Below the pieces are notes generated by a model. That model had not been told where the DNA came from, searched no databases, and was given only the letters and a program-made list of their open reading frames with translations. From Bact-08 sp964533215 (GTDB taxonomy: Bacteria; Bacteroidota; Bacteroidia; Bacteroidales; UBA932): 64,000 nucleotides of DNA. A program made the position numbers and the translations under genes. The stretch spans positions 124,001-188,000 of the forward strand of contig CAZHLJ010000003.1 in the NCBI GenBank assembly GCA_964533215.1, read 5' to 3'. Positions 23,067 through 32,477 of this stretch are shown here, piece after piece (positions within the stretch are counted from its first letter, which is position 1; each line of letters opens with the position of its first letter).

Positions 23067-23610
23067 GACTTTGCAGGATTTTCCTTGCCCTTGTCAATTG
23101 AGACTGAGATGAACTCTCTTTTATGTTCAACATTTCAGCAATCTCGTTGTGTGAATATCCCTCGATTGCATAAAGATTGAAAACAGTCCTGTAACCGATA
23201 GGCAACTGTGCTACACAGTTGAGCAGATCTTCAGTGGTCAACTCGCTGAGAACAGATGTGTTGAATTCATCTTCAATATTTTTGCACTCTTCTATTGCTA
23301 CACTGAACTTCATTGAACTGTTTTTTCTTAAATATTCCAGTGATGTATTTACAAATATTCGCCTTATCCATCCTGCAAACACACCCTCTCCTTTATATGT
23401 ATCTATTTTTCCGAAAACTTTTACAAATCCTTCCTGCAAAAGATCCTGTGATGTTTCTATATCGTCTACATATCTTCGGCAGACCCCCAACATTTTGGGA
23501 GCATACATAGAGTATAGCAGATACTGCATCTTGGAGTCTCCTCGCTTGCATCCTGCAATTAACTCTTCCTCACTTATCAAACGATTGTGGTAAACTAATC
23601 TTTTGCTCAC
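23023..23610 (-). CDS. ECF-type RNA polymerase sigma factor (partner of the barrel anti-sigma)
   Basis: A 195-residue sigma-70 family protein. Region 2 is ISEEELIAGCKRGDSKMQYLLY with ETSQDLLQEGFVKVFGKI, and VFAGWIRRIFVNTSLEYLRK. Region 4 is LPIGYRTVFNLYAIEGYSHN, EIAEMLNIKESSSQSQLTRA. The start codon is GTG at 23610; no in-frame ATG exists before an upstream stop. It is followed by the overlapping anti-sigma/barrel gene. In this class the sigma is held by the N-terminal part of the membrane protein and released on an envelope signal. The target regulon is unknown; the surface genes just downstream are candidates. Confidence 0.9.
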   Translation of the reverse strand: MSKRLVYHNRLISEEELIAGCKRGDSKMQYLLYSMYAPKMLGVCRRYVDDIETSQDLLQEGFVKVFGKIDTYKGEGVFAGWIRRIFVNTSLEYLRKNSSMKFSVAIEECKNIEDEFNTSVLSELTTEDLLNCVAQLPIGYRTVFNLYAIEGYSHNEIAEMLNIKESSSQSQLTRARKILQSHVQSIIGQEYAKRG

Positions 23611-23745
23611 ACTATGTATTAATGATGCGTTTTTGTTCCTGAAAAATGCATGTTACATAGATGATGCTCTATTTGTGTTGAGTACTGCGTCGATTTATGG
23701 AATATTTTGACAAAAAAATTCTATATGTTGATTTATAGATAGTTA

Positions 23746-23801
23746 TATTAACAAGGGGACATAAATTGTGTGATTACACAATTTATGTCCCCTTGTTAAT
23801 A
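23746..23801. repeat. Perfect 26-bp inverted repeat with 4-base loop
   Basis: Arms 23746-23771 and 23776-23801 are exact reverse complements (arm begins TATTAACAAGGGGACATAAA); the loop is GATT. There is no T run after either arm, so it is not a standard terminator. It lies between the end of the OsmC gene and the start of the sigma gene, both on the minus strand. A small MITE-like remnant or an RNA stem are both possible. Confidence 0.9.
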
Positions 23802-23839
23802 GCCTTGTAAAGACTAAATTCTGCCTCTAGAAAGCTGAA

Positions 23840-24280
23840 TTATCTCTTTTTAACCTTGATTTTTACCGGTGTTGTATGTTGAATATTGTCGCTTACTGGG
23901 CAGCGATTCTCAATTTCCTTTGCCCATTTTTCAAGAGTATCATCATCGGCATCGCAATCTGGCTTAAGAACGACTACAATCTCTTTGTATCCTGCGCGTT
24001 CATCGAAGCTCATACCGAATAATCTAGCAGGGTTAAGATTGCCGCTTAAATCAATTTGTATGCTACGAAGTTCAAAATTCATCTCCTTGGCAATAATATG
24101 CCCCATAACGTTCAGACAACCAGCAAAAGCCGCGAGAACATATTCTACAGGATTTGGGCCTGCGTCTGAACCTCCAAGATCTGCCGGTTCGTCAATCACC
24201 ATGTTGAATTTTCTTGCGCTTACAACAGTTTTGGTAGCATTTTCGCTATGTGCCCGTACTCTAAATTTAATGTCTGCCAT
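23840..24280 (-). CDS. OsmC/Ohr-family protein
   Basis: A 146-residue protein with the OsmC fold signature: NPVEYVLAAFAGCLNVMG (Cys55) and ENRCPVSDNI (Cys127), the two redox cysteines that reduce organic hydroperoxides in characterised relatives. The central DLSGNLNPARLFG segment fits the YhfA/OsmC-like subgroup, so a pure peroxidase role is likely but not certain. No signal peptide; cytoplasmic. Gap of 64 bases to the upstream sigma gene on the same strand. Confidence 0.9.
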   Translation of the reverse strand: MADIKFRVRAHSENATKTVVSARKFNMVIDEPADLGGSDAGPNPVEYVLAAFAGCLNVMGHIIAKEMNFELRSIQIDLSGNLNPARLFGMSFDERAGYKEIVVVLKPDCDADDDTLEKWAKEIENRCPVSDNIQHTTPVKIKVKKR

Positions 24281-24344
24281 AATAAAAATAGTTTTATTTA
24301 AATTATAACAGCAAACAAGCCTGTTTGTTTACAAGGAATGAGTC

Positions 24345-24899
24345 TCAATAATTAATGAAAAGGGCGATGAAGAGCGATAAGTGAGAGGAGGAAATTTTGC
24401 TTTTTAGAAATGCCATAGCTCGACGAAGTTGTGTGTCAACAGTGTTTTCGCTTATAGAAAGCTTCTCGGCAATCTCTTTATACGACAGATTTTGAAATTT
24501 ATTCATGATAAAGATTTCTCTCCTTTTCTCCGGGAGTTTGTTTATAATATCCTTGAAATAGAGGGTCACATCCTTTTTGAATATGCTTTGTTCTATACTG
24601 CAATTATCCGCAAGATCAACCCCGTCGGTAGAGACCAGATGCGTATAAAGTTTTGTTCTTAAATGATTATAGACAAAATGCCTTGCTATTGTATAGATAT
24701 AGGCTTCAAAGTTCTTGTCAACAATCAATTCAGCCCTCTTCTCCCAGACTTTTATAAAAACATTTTGCAGGATGTCCTGACTATCTGAAGATGACCCAAC
24801 GATAGACAGGATGAAATTGTATAAACGAGGTGAAAACTCTTTATATATTTCATCAAATGCCTGTTTGTTACCAGCTTTGAGAGCTCCGACGTCTATCAT
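24345..24899 (-). CDS. ECF sigma factor, FecI-like (first SusCD locus)
   Basis: A 184-residue sigma factor of the Bacteroidetes FecI-like type. Region 2: LKAGNKQAFDEIYKEFSPRL, DSQDILQNVFIKVWEKR and FEAYIYTIARHFVYNHLR. Region 4: KLPEKRREIFIMNKFQNLSY, KEIAEKLSISENTVDTQLRR. It is divergent from the amidohydrolase-fecR-susC-susD operon beginning at 25031. With the FecR at 26329 and the STN domain of the SusC, it completes a trans-envelope switch: ligand import through SusC signals FecR, which frees the sigma factor to transcribe the locus. That scheme is known for the family and inferred here. Confidence 0.9.
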   Translation of the reverse strand: MIDVGALKAGNKQAFDEIYKEFSPRLYNFILSIVGSSSDSQDILQNVFIKVWEKRAELIVDKNFEAYIYTIARHFVYNHLRTKLYTHLVSTDGVDLADNCSIEQSIFKKDVTLYFKDIINKLPEKRREIFIMNKFQNLSYKEIAEKLSISENTVDTQLRRAMAFLKSKISSSHLSLFIALFINY

Positions 24900-24998
24900 C
24901 CTGCTAAATTTTTATATCAAAATAAACTATTCTTTTCAAAAAGAGGCAACGTTGTCACGGAATCTTTCCATTCGTGTGTATATATTCGCAGAGATGTT

Positions 24999-25006
24999 CA
25001 AAGATA
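24999..25006 (-). promoter_or_regulatory. -7 element (TATCTTTG) for the FecI-like sigma gene
   Basis: The minus strand reads TATCTTTG, 100 bases before the ATG at 24899. No clear -33 TTTG. It would give a leader of about 90 bases. Confidence 0.5.
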
Positions 25007-25030
25007 ATAGATATTAATAATTAATAATAG

Positions 25031-26317
25031 ATGAAATTCAAATTTGCATATTTTATTCTTTCATTATTGCTTGTTGGAATATTCAATGATTCTGAAAAGA
25101 TGTTGGCCCTGGGCAATAATAGGGAGTTGCTTCTGCAGAATGTCAATATAGTTGATGTCGTTTCCGGGAAAGTGATAAAATCGAGGGATATCATTATAGA
25201 AGGGGACATTATTAAAAGTATAACCAGACACAAGGAAAGAAGAGAGGTTTTTGAAACAATAGATCTTTCAGGAAAGTATATTATGCCAGGTTTGATTGAT
25301 GCACACGTCCATCTTGCCACTGATCCAAAAAAGAGCGATATTGATCGGTATGAATATTTGAATTATCTGATAAGTAGGGGGATCACGACTGTAAGAGATG
25401 CTGCGGGAGATGCAAGGATATTAAAGAGACTCAAAGCGTCAGTGGAATCGGGAGAGAAGATTGGTCCGGACATCTATTATGCTGCTTTTCTTGGTGGAGA
25501 GCCATATTTTAGTGATAGCATGAATAGAGACGGCTCAATGGTGGAAGGTTACCCTGAAAAATATGCTCCTTGGCTCCAATTGATAAAGGAGGATACTGAT
25601 CTGGACAAATCTATGGAGAGTGCGAAAGAGTGGGGTTGTACCGGAGTTAAAATTTATGGGGGCTTTGATAAAAAGCTTTTGGGAGAAATAGTGAAAAAGG
25701 CAAAAGAGCATAAACTGGAGGTCTGGTCACATTCGTGTCTGTTTCCTGCAAAGCCCAGAGATGTGGCAAAAGCTGGAGTAAAGGTACTTTCACATGCATA
25801 TCTGCTTGAATGGGAAAACGTAAATGAGGAACTGGAGTCTGGAATGTTTGATAATTTCGAAAAATACGAAGCTAAAATTGATAAAGACAATATCAATGTT
25901 AAGGAACTATTCGGTGTCATGGTAAAAAAAAATCTGATTCTTGATCCTACGCTTCTGATATCAATCGAGAATAAGTCGGATTGGGTCGCAAAGGTTGTAA
26001 GGGAAGCATTTTCAAGTGGGGTTAAAATATGTGCGGGTACAGATTATATTGAAGATTATTCAAGACCGTATCCATATTTGATTGATGAGATGAACTACTA
26101 TGTTACTTTATGCGGATTCACCAATGCAGATGCTTTGAGAAGCGCAACTATCATAGCTGCCGAGGCTTTGGGAAAGAAAGATTTGTATGGCTCTATCGAA
26201 GAAAAGAAAGTCGCAGATATGTTAGTTTTGAATAGTAACCCTCTGGAGAGCCTGGATGCTTTGAAGGGCTCGGTCAAGGTAATTAAAAGAGGTGTCCGGA
26301 TAAATAATGGCAAATAA
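25031..26317 (+). CDS. Exported amidohydrolase-superfamily enzyme (imidazolonepropionase/prolidase-like)
   Basis: A 428-residue metal-dependent hydrolase. An N-terminal hydrophobic segment (about 5-17) suggests export. Metal and catalytic residues are in place: His92 and His94 (DAHVH), Lys207 (VKIYGG), His234 (WSHS), His255 (LSHAY) and Asp338 (AGTDY). This binuclear pattern with a lysine is shared by Xaa-Pro dipeptidase-like and imidazolonepropionase-like members, which cut amide bonds in dipeptides or rings. It starts the operon with fecR (11-base gap), susC and susD, an unusual position for an enzyme. It may process the ligand imported by that SusCD pair; the substrate cannot be read from sequence. 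Confidence 0.85.
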   Translation: MKFKFAYFILSLLLVGIFNDSEKMLALGNNRELLLQNVNIVDVVSGKVIKSRDIIIEGDIIKSITRHKERREVFETIDLSGKYIMPGLIDAHVHLATDPKKSDIDRYEYLNYLISRGITTVRDAAGDARILKRLKASVESGEKIGPDIYYAAFLGGEPYFSDSMNRDGSMVEGYPEKYAPWLQLIKEDTDLDKSMESAKEWGCTGVKIYGGFDKKLLGEIVKKAKEHKLEVWSHSCLFPAKPRDVAKAGVKVLSHAYLLEWENVNEELESGMFDNFEKYEAKIDKDNINVKELFGVMVKKNLILDPTLLISIENKSDWVAKVVREAFSSGVKICAGTDYIEDYSRPYPYLIDEMNYYVTLCGFTNADALRSATIIAAEALGKKDLYGSIEEKKVADMLVLNSNPLESLDALKGSVKVIKRGVRINNGK

Positions 26318-26328
26318 TCTGAAATATT

Positions 26329-27429
26329 ATGGATAGAGTCAGGTTATACGAAATTTTAGATTCTCTGTCAAAAGATAGAAGAATAGATGTTGATCCAACC
26401 GAAATTTTGGAGTTGCTGGATCTTTTGGATGATGAAAACTCGGAGGAGATAAACTCTTGGCTCAATTTGAGGCGTCAGGAATCTCTTGGTATGGTCTCTC
26501 CCGATAGTTCAATACTGGACGAAGTGCTCTCTAAAGTCAGAACGCATATTGATAATCATATAGTCTCAGCACAAATAGACGAGCCAGGATATTCGCCGAT
26601 ATCATTTGTAAAGATTAAAAGATATTATAGTCTTTTCCAGAAGGTGGCAGCTGTTTTAATTATACCTCTGTTTGTAATTGCCACATATCTACTGATTGTA
26701 AATATCGGTAAAAAAGATGGTTCTCTTGTTCGTGTTTCTCAGGTTATGGAGAACTTATCCGATACATTGTCAAAAGGTAAATTGACAACACAGGAGTTCG
26801 TCTCGCCTCCCGGTACAAGATCAAAAATAACCTTGGCCGACAGCACTGAGGTGTGGCTTAATTCTACCAGTTCGCTTATTGTAGACAATGAATATGGTAA
26901 GGATATAAGAAGGGTAAAGCTTCTTGGTCAGGGTTTCTTTAATGTCAGGAAAAATAAGGCTGTTCCTTTTATTGTTGAGGTTAGCGATAAAATGAAAATC
27001 AAGGTAACCGGTACAAGCTTCTCTGTTAATGCATATCCGGAAAATGCTAATATTGAGACGGTTCTTGTTACGGGAAGCGTTAAGCTTATGACACAGTCAG
27101 AAACTATTGATCTTAAGCCTTCAGAAAGAGCAGTCATTGACAGAGAGTCCAATAAGCTGTCAGTAAGTACTGTAGACAATGATAAATACAAATCTTGGAA
27201 AGATGGAGTTTTGATATTTAGTGAAGCCCCTATGAAAGAGGTTCTCAGTGTATTGGAGAGGTGGTATAATGTCAAGATATCTGTAAACGACAATGTAATT
27301 ATGACTTATAAATTCACGGCTAGGCTGGATAATTGCTCTATGGCGCAAGTCCTTGACTACCTTTCATATTCATCACCAATTAAATATTCAATAAAAGAAA
27401 AAGATGTGCAACTTTCGATAAGAGAATAA
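26329..27429 (+). CDS. FecR-type anti-sigma factor (first SusCD locus)
   Basis: A 366-residue membrane anti-sigma factor. The N-terminal cytoplasmic part (about 1-100) would bind the sigma factor encoded at 24345-24899. One TM helix (about 103-125) follows. The periplasmic FecR domain includes SPPGTRSKITLADSTEVWLN, RVKLLGQGFFNVRKN and FIVEVSDKMKIKVTGTSFSV, and the DUF4974 C-terminal domain includes SEAPMKEVLSVLERWYNVKI. The C-terminal part normally contacts the STN domain of its SusC. It sits between the amidohydrolase and susC; 120 bases separate it from susC. Confidence 0.92.
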   Translation: MDRVRLYEILDSLSKDRRIDVDPTEILELLDLLDDENSEEINSWLNLRRQESLGMVSPDSSILDEVLSKVRTHIDNHIVSAQIDEPGYSPISFVKIKRYYSLFQKVAAVLIIPLFVIATYLLIVNIGKKDGSLVRVSQVMENLSDTLSKGKLTTQEFVSPPGTRSKITLADSTEVWLNSTSSLIVDNEYGKDIRRVKLLGQGFFNVRKNKAVPFIVEVSDKMKIKVTGTSFSVNAYPENANIETVLVTGSVKLMTQSETIDLKPSERAVIDRESNKLSVSTVDNDKYKSWKDGVLIFSEAPMKEVLSVLERWYNVKISVNDNVIMTYKFTARLDNCSMAQVLDYLSYSSPIKYSIKEKDVQLSIRE

Positions 27430-27549
27430 AATTAAAAAGCCAGCCCATCGGCATGATGGACCGGCCGGGAACAAAAAATTAAATTAACAATCAGCGAGAC
27501 TCATCGGGAAAATGTACTCTCGTTAACTATTAACCTTTAAAACAAAAGT

Positions 27550-30500
27550 ATGAAAAAAAAACTAAATTATTTAGCTAGATTTCTCCTGTTCTATCTAGTT
27601 TTGTCATTCTTCTTGATGACCACAAGCGAGGCCATTGGACAGATTCGGAAAGTGACTGTAAATGAAGTCTCTATTACTCTCAAGGATGTTATTGAAAAAA
27701 TCGCAGAGCAGAGTGGATACAACTTTCTCTATAATGTTCAACTGATTGATGTCAATCAGAAGGTGACTATCTCAAAAACTGACACAGATATCAAACTGGT
27801 ACTGGAAGAGCTTTTCAGAGATAAAAAGATAGACTTTAAAATCATTGACAAGCAGATAGTTCTCTCTCCAAAGGATGGCGTGTCAAAGTCAAATCAAGGT
27901 AAGAATGTCCCAACATCAACAGGGAAACCAGCTAATGGTAAATTTGCCATTTCCGGAAGGGTTGTTGACGAGAGTGGTGCACCACTTGCCGGCTGTACCG
28001 TAAATCAGCAAGGTTTTACCAATGCTGCCATAACAGATGACATGGGCCGCTATATTATCAATACAGTTACAGATAATCCAACCCTGGTGTTTTCTTTTAT
28101 TGGGATGAAAACTGAAGCTGTCAAGGCAACATCGGGTGAGGTGAACGTTAAGATGGTGTCGGATATTTTGCAGCTTGAGCAATTCGTCGTGACCGGTTAT
28201 CAGACTTTAAAGAAATTCAATACTACAGGAGCCGTTAATACTCTTGATAGTAAGAAAATAGAGGCTAGAAGTGCTTCCAGCCTAAACAAGCTCCTTGAAG
28301 GCTCTGTACCCGGACTAAGTGTATATAAAGGAGATTATAGGATAAGGGGAGGAAGCTCATTGAGTTCCGGCACACGTCCAATGTTCATTGTTGATGACTT
28401 TGAGGTTGAAACTCTTCCGGAGAATATGGATGTAGTTGAAAGCATTACTGTTCTGAAAGATGCTGCTGCCGCTGCAATATGGGGATCCAGGGCTGCAAAT
28501 GGTGTGATCGTGATTACTACCAAACAGGGAAAGAGCAATGATTTTAAAATTACTTATTCAAGTAACTACAAGGTTAGCTCTAAACCAAACTTCTCAGATT
28601 TGAGAAGGGCCGATTCCCAGACATTGATTGACTATCAGAAAGAGGCATATCAGAAGGAGTACATACTTCCATATATATATGAAGGTTCCAGCTCAGGATA
28701 TCCTGAGAGCTACCAGATCTTTTTTGACCGTAGCAATGGCTTGATCAATGATGCGGAGATGGACTCTCGTTTGGCTAAATTAGGCAAGTTGTCCAACTCA
28801 GAGCAAATCAAGAAAAACTTATTAAGGAATTCGTTTGTTCAGAATCACCTGATTTCATTTTCAGGAGGGGCAGATAAAATCAACTATTATCTGTCAGGTG
28901 CATACTCCGAGAGCAATTCCGTTTACAAAGGTGATAAGAATAACTCTTTAAATATCAATCTGAGAAGTTCCTATAAACTTTACTCATTCCTTAAGCTTCG
29001 GGCCGATATTAATGCCACTTTTGGAAAATCTGATAACGGATATACTAACCTCTCATCGGATATATATGATTTATTTCCGTTCCAGATGTTGACCGATCAG
29101 AATGGAGGATATATATACAATTATGATGTATTCAATAAAGTAGAGGCCGGGAAATTAAAAGGATTGGGATATAAGGAGTCTGGGCAGAACATTCTGGAAG
29201 AGTTGAATCTGGCAAACAATAAATCTACAAGTACCGCATATAAGGTGAGGGTAGGAGCCGATTTTAAAATTATTGAGGGGCTTGGAGCAAATATTGACTA
29301 CCAATATGAAAGGGTAGGTAATCAGGCAAAAAATATCCGTTCAAGAAATTCTTACTATGCAAGGGAGCTTATAAACAGAATGACTAGTTCAACCAATGGA
29401 GTATTGAAGCTCAATATCCCAGATGGAGATATCTTGGATCAAACGATTTCTAATACATCAGCTTTTGTTGGAAAGGCAGGGCTTAATCTTAACAGGTCTT
29501 TTGGCGCAGACCAGAAGCACTATGTAAATGCTGTTCTTGGATTTGAAATCCGTAAGCGAGTGACAGACTCAGGCTTAAGCAGAAAGCTGGGATATGATGA
29601 CCAACTACTCACATGGCAGCCTATTGATCAAATAACAATGGCACAAAGCGGTATCATGTGGTGGGACGGTAAGAATCAGAGATACTATGCAGATACTTAT
29701 GATAGTTTCGGCTATAATGACAACAGAGAGACCTCTTCTTACGGTTCTTTGGTATATACCTATGACAACAGATATACTTTAAGCGGAAGCATGCGTTTTG
29801 ATGAGTCAAATCTATTTGGCGCTGATAAAAAATTCAGAAGAAATCCAATTTGGTCTATTGGAGCGAACTGGAATATTGCTCAGGAGAAGTTCTTTAAATC
29901 CAAGGTAATAACAGACCTCTCTCTTAGGACAGCGTATGGTCTGACAGGAAACTTTGACAGAACAGGTTCGACAACTCCGGTAATGGTTGCCAGAAGATCT
30001 TATTTGTCATCTATTGGAGGATATGTTACAAGAATATCCACTCCTCCGAATCCGAGTTTAAGATGGGAGAAAACCAAATCGTTTAACGTTTCTGCAAGCA
30101 TTGGACTTTGGAACAGAGTGTCTGCTACAGTCGATTATTATATTAATAATTCATACGATCTTCTTGGTCAGACTATTCTGGATCCAACAGTGGGTTTTGC
30201 GAGCGCCAGAATTAACGCGGCAGATATGTCCAATAAAGGTGTTGAGTTAAATATCAGCGGAGATATCATCAGGAAGAAAGATTTTACATGGAATGCTGGT
30301 TTTGTAGCTTCATACAACAAAAATAAAGTGACTAGAAACAGCGTCTCTGACGGAGCACCTCAACTTAACAGACCTTCAGGAACTACAAAATATGTAGAGG
30401 GATATGCACGTGAGACTATCTGGAGCTATAAATGGGCAGGACTGGACGCTGCAGGAAATCCTCAGACATTTGATGCTGATGGTAAAAAAACTTACACTGT

Positions 30501-31059
30501 CTCTTTGGCATCATTGGAGGCAAGTGGAACCTATCAACCTAAATATAATGGTAGTTTTTATACCGGTATCACATATAAAGGTTTTAATCTGAACTGTATG
30601 TTTGTCTACAATTTTGGACATGTATTCAGAGTAGAATATCCAAGTATGAACCCTTGGGAATCGTCGCCATCTACAAGTGAACTGATTGGAAAGAGATGGA
30701 GGAAGCCAGGTGATGAGGCTACTACTGACATTCCAGGCATATGGGTGCAAGATTGGGCAAATTATATTGAGAACAGAGAGAGTCTTGCAACTAGATCATC
30801 TAACAGCATAAGAGATGGAGGGTTCATCAGATTAAGGGAGCTCCAGTTAAATTACAGCATTTCTGATAGAATATTGAAGAAGACACCTTTCAGCAGAATC
30901 GCGTTAATGGCTCAGTTGAATTCATTGGGATTGTGGACTGTCAATAAAGAGGGCTATGATCCTGAAGCTATAGGAACTGATGAAATCAGTCGTGCAAGAG
31001 GAACTTTATCACTTAGGGAGCCTATGTCGTTCACATTTGGATTGAAATTAGATTTTTAA
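27550..31059 (+). CDS. SusC/RagA-family TonB-dependent transporter with STN domain
   Basis: An 1169-residue outer-membrane importer. Signal peptide to about residue 30; STN signalling domain about 35-107; carboxypeptidase-regulatory-like domain about 133-205 (ISGRVVDESGAPLAGCTVNQ); TonB-box region near QLEQFVVTGYQ; plug with PGLSVYKGDYRIRGGSSL and SITVLKDAAAAAIWGSRAAN; then a 22-strand barrel ending TFGLKLDF. With SusD it takes up a ligand using TonB energy, and the STN domain links uptake to FecR. The stretch between fecR and susC (27430-27549) has GC-rich partial palindromes that could be a leader structure. Confidence 0.95.
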   Translation: MKKKLNYLARFLLFYLVLSFFLMTTSEAIGQIRKVTVNEVSITLKDVIEKIAEQSGYNFLYNVQLIDVNQKVTISKTDTDIKLVLEELFRDKKIDFKIIDKQIVLSPKDGVSKSNQGKNVPTSTGKPANGKFAISGRVVDESGAPLAGCTVNQQGFTNAAITDDMGRYIINTVTDNPTLVFSFIGMKTEAVKATSGEVNVKMVSDILQLEQFVVTGYQTLKKFNTTGAVNTLDSKKIEARSASSLNKLLEGSVPGLSVYKGDYRIRGGSSLSSGTRPMFIVDDFEVETLPENMDVVESITVLKDAAAAAIWGSRAANGVIVITTKQGKSNDFKITYSSNYKVSSKPNFSDLRRADSQTLIDYQKEAYQKEYILPYIYEGSSSGYPESYQIFFDRSNGLINDAEMDSRLAKLGKLSNSEQIKKNLLRNSFVQNHLISFSGGADKINYYLSGAYSESNSVYKGDKNNSLNINLRSSYKLYSFLKLRADINATFGKSDNGYTNLSSDIYDLFPFQMLTDQNGGYIYNYDVFNKVEAGKLKGLGYKESGQNILEELNLANNKSTSTAYKVRVGADFKIIEGLGANIDYQYERVGNQAKNIRSRNSYYARELINRMTSSTNGVLKLNIPDGDILDQTISNTSAFVGKAGLNLNRSFGADQKHYVNAVLGFEIRKRVTDSGLSRKLGYDDQLLTWQPIDQITMAQSGIMWWDGKNQRYYADTYDSFGYNDNRETSSYGSLVYTYDNRYTLSGSMRFDESNLFGADKKFRRNPIWSIGANWNIAQEKFFKSKVITDLSLRTAYGLTGNFDRTGSTTPVMVARRSYLSSIGGYVTRISTPPNPSLRWEKTKSFNVSASIGLWNRVSATVDYYINNSYDLLGQTILDPTVGFASARINAADMSNKGVELNISGDIIRKKDFTWNAGFVASYNKNKVTRNSVSDGAPQLNRPSGTTKYVEGYARETIWSYKWAGLDAAGNPQTFDADGKKTYTVSLASLEASGTYQPKYNGSFYTGITYKGFNLNCMFVYNFGHVFRVEYPSMNPWESSPSTSELIGKRWRKPGDEATTDIPGIWVQDWANYIENRESLATRSSNSIRDGGFIRLRELQLNYSISDRILKKTPFSRIALMAQLNSLGLWTVNKEGYDPEAIGTDEISRARGTLSLREPMSFTFGLKLDF

Positions 31060-31075
31060 AGTAAAATAGTATAAA

Positions 31076-32452
31076 ATGAAAAGAAATTATATAATTATTT
31101 TGTTGGCAGGTGTGCTGCTCTCTTCATGCGACAAGTTCCTGGATGTAGTACCTAAAGGAAAGGTGATTCCTGTCAAGACCGTGGATTTTGATGGTATGAT
31201 GGCAGATCCGGCCTTATCCGGTAAAGCATTTCCATTGGTTGATGTTTCCGGTGATAATGTTATTCTCCCGGAGGCAAATATAAACAGTGCCGTTAACAGT
31301 GCAAGTGGAAAGGCCTATTTCTGGCTTGATAGTTTTTACAAAGATGTGGAGGATGACTCCGGTTGGAATGGTTTGTATAACGGCATTTATACCTGCAATG
31401 TTGTTTTGAAATATACTCCTGATTCGAAAGAGGGTACAGACGCTGACAAGAAGAGGGTAATTGCAGAGGCAAAAGTAAACAGAGCATATTTTTATTGGAC
31501 CCTTCATAATACATATGCAAAAGCATACAATAAGGCAACTGCAGCCATGGACTTGAGTGTGCCTCTTTTGCTGGATCCGGATCTCGAGGCAAAAGTTGTC
31601 AGGTCAACCTCTGATAAGGTTGTAGCACAAATCTTTAAAGATCTTGAAGGGGTGGCAATGGACCTACCGGTAAATGGGAGTACAAAGTATAGAACTAAGC
31701 GTGCCTCTGCGTATGCAATGTTGGCAAGGGCTTACTTTTATGTGGGAGAATACGAAAAAGCTGCCGTGGAAGCACAAAAGGCATTGGATATAAACAGCAC
31801 ACTTGTAGATTATAGAAAATTCTCATTTGTGAATGCTGCAAAACCATATTCCGGTGTGGTTAACAGACCTCAGCCTATTGACTCTCCCGAAGTGCTTTTG
31901 TATAGGTCTAACGGCTTTGGCTCAATGATATCCTCTTTTGCATTAAGTCAGGAATTGGAAGATATATATAAAAAGTACCCGTCTGATCTAAGATATAAGT
32001 TCAATTTCACACTTATACAAAGAAATGGCACACCTTTTACCGATGGTCAGAGAAGGTATCTTTTCGACCTGGATTATAATATCGGAGTTCCTGAAATGAT
32101 GCTTATAGTTGCAGAAAATTATGCGAGAAAGGGTGATGGCAAAGCACTTGAAGTATTGAACAATCTTAGAAAATTCCGTTTTGCTGATGCCGACTATACT
32201 CCACTTACAGGCTCTGGCAAAGATGAACTTTTAAGGATGGTTATTGAAGAGAGGCAAAGAGAACTTCCATCTAATGGTTTGAGATGGTTTGATATGAAGA
32301 GATTGGGAGAAGAGGGGTTATACACTAAGACCCTTTCCAGAACTTTTCAGGGAGCAGAGCGTAAGCTTGAACCTAAATCAAACAAGTATGTCTTTCCTCT
32401 TGCTCCGAAATTGCTTTCAATCAATCCTGGTCTTGAGCAAAACCCAAGATAA
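31076..32452 (+). CDS. SusD/RagB-family surface lipoprotein
   Basis: A 458-residue lipoprotein (lipobox LLSSC, Cys18; start CDKFLDVVPKGKVI is typical of SusD). TPR-like helices are present (ASAYAMLARAYFYVGEYEKA) and the C-terminal SusD/RagB part includes NLRKFRFADADY, MVIEERQRELPSNGLRWFDM and a final FPLAPKLLSINPGLEQNP. SusD forms the lid of the SusC barrel and binds the ligand. Gap of 16 bases from susC. A strong terminator follows. Confidence 0.94.
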   Translation: MKRNYIIILLAGVLLSSCDKFLDVVPKGKVIPVKTVDFDGMMADPALSGKAFPLVDVSGDNVILPEANINSAVNSASGKAYFWLDSFYKDVEDDSGWNGLYNGIYTCNVVLKYTPDSKEGTDADKKRVIAEAKVNRAYFYWTLHNTYAKAYNKATAAMDLSVPLLLDPDLEAKVVRSTSDKVVAQIFKDLEGVAMDLPVNGSTKYRTKRASAYAMLARAYFYVGEYEKAAVEAQKALDINSTLVDYRKFSFVNAAKPYSGVVNRPQPIDSPEVLLYRSNGFGSMISSFALSQELEDIYKKYPSDLRYKFNFTLIQRNGTPFTDGQRRYLFDLDYNIGVPEMMLIVAENYARKGDGKALEVLNNLRKFRFADADYTPLTGSGKDELLRMVIEERQRELPSNGLRWFDMKRLGEEGLYTKTLSRTFQGAERKLEPKSNKYVFPLAPKLLSINPGLEQNPR

Positions 32453-32477
32453 GCGATTGATCTAAAATTTTTAATGG

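Noticed and set aside
23746..23801. The 26-bp hairpin as terminator of the OsmC gene
   Set aside because: No T run follows the stem on the minus strand, which an intrinsic terminator needs.
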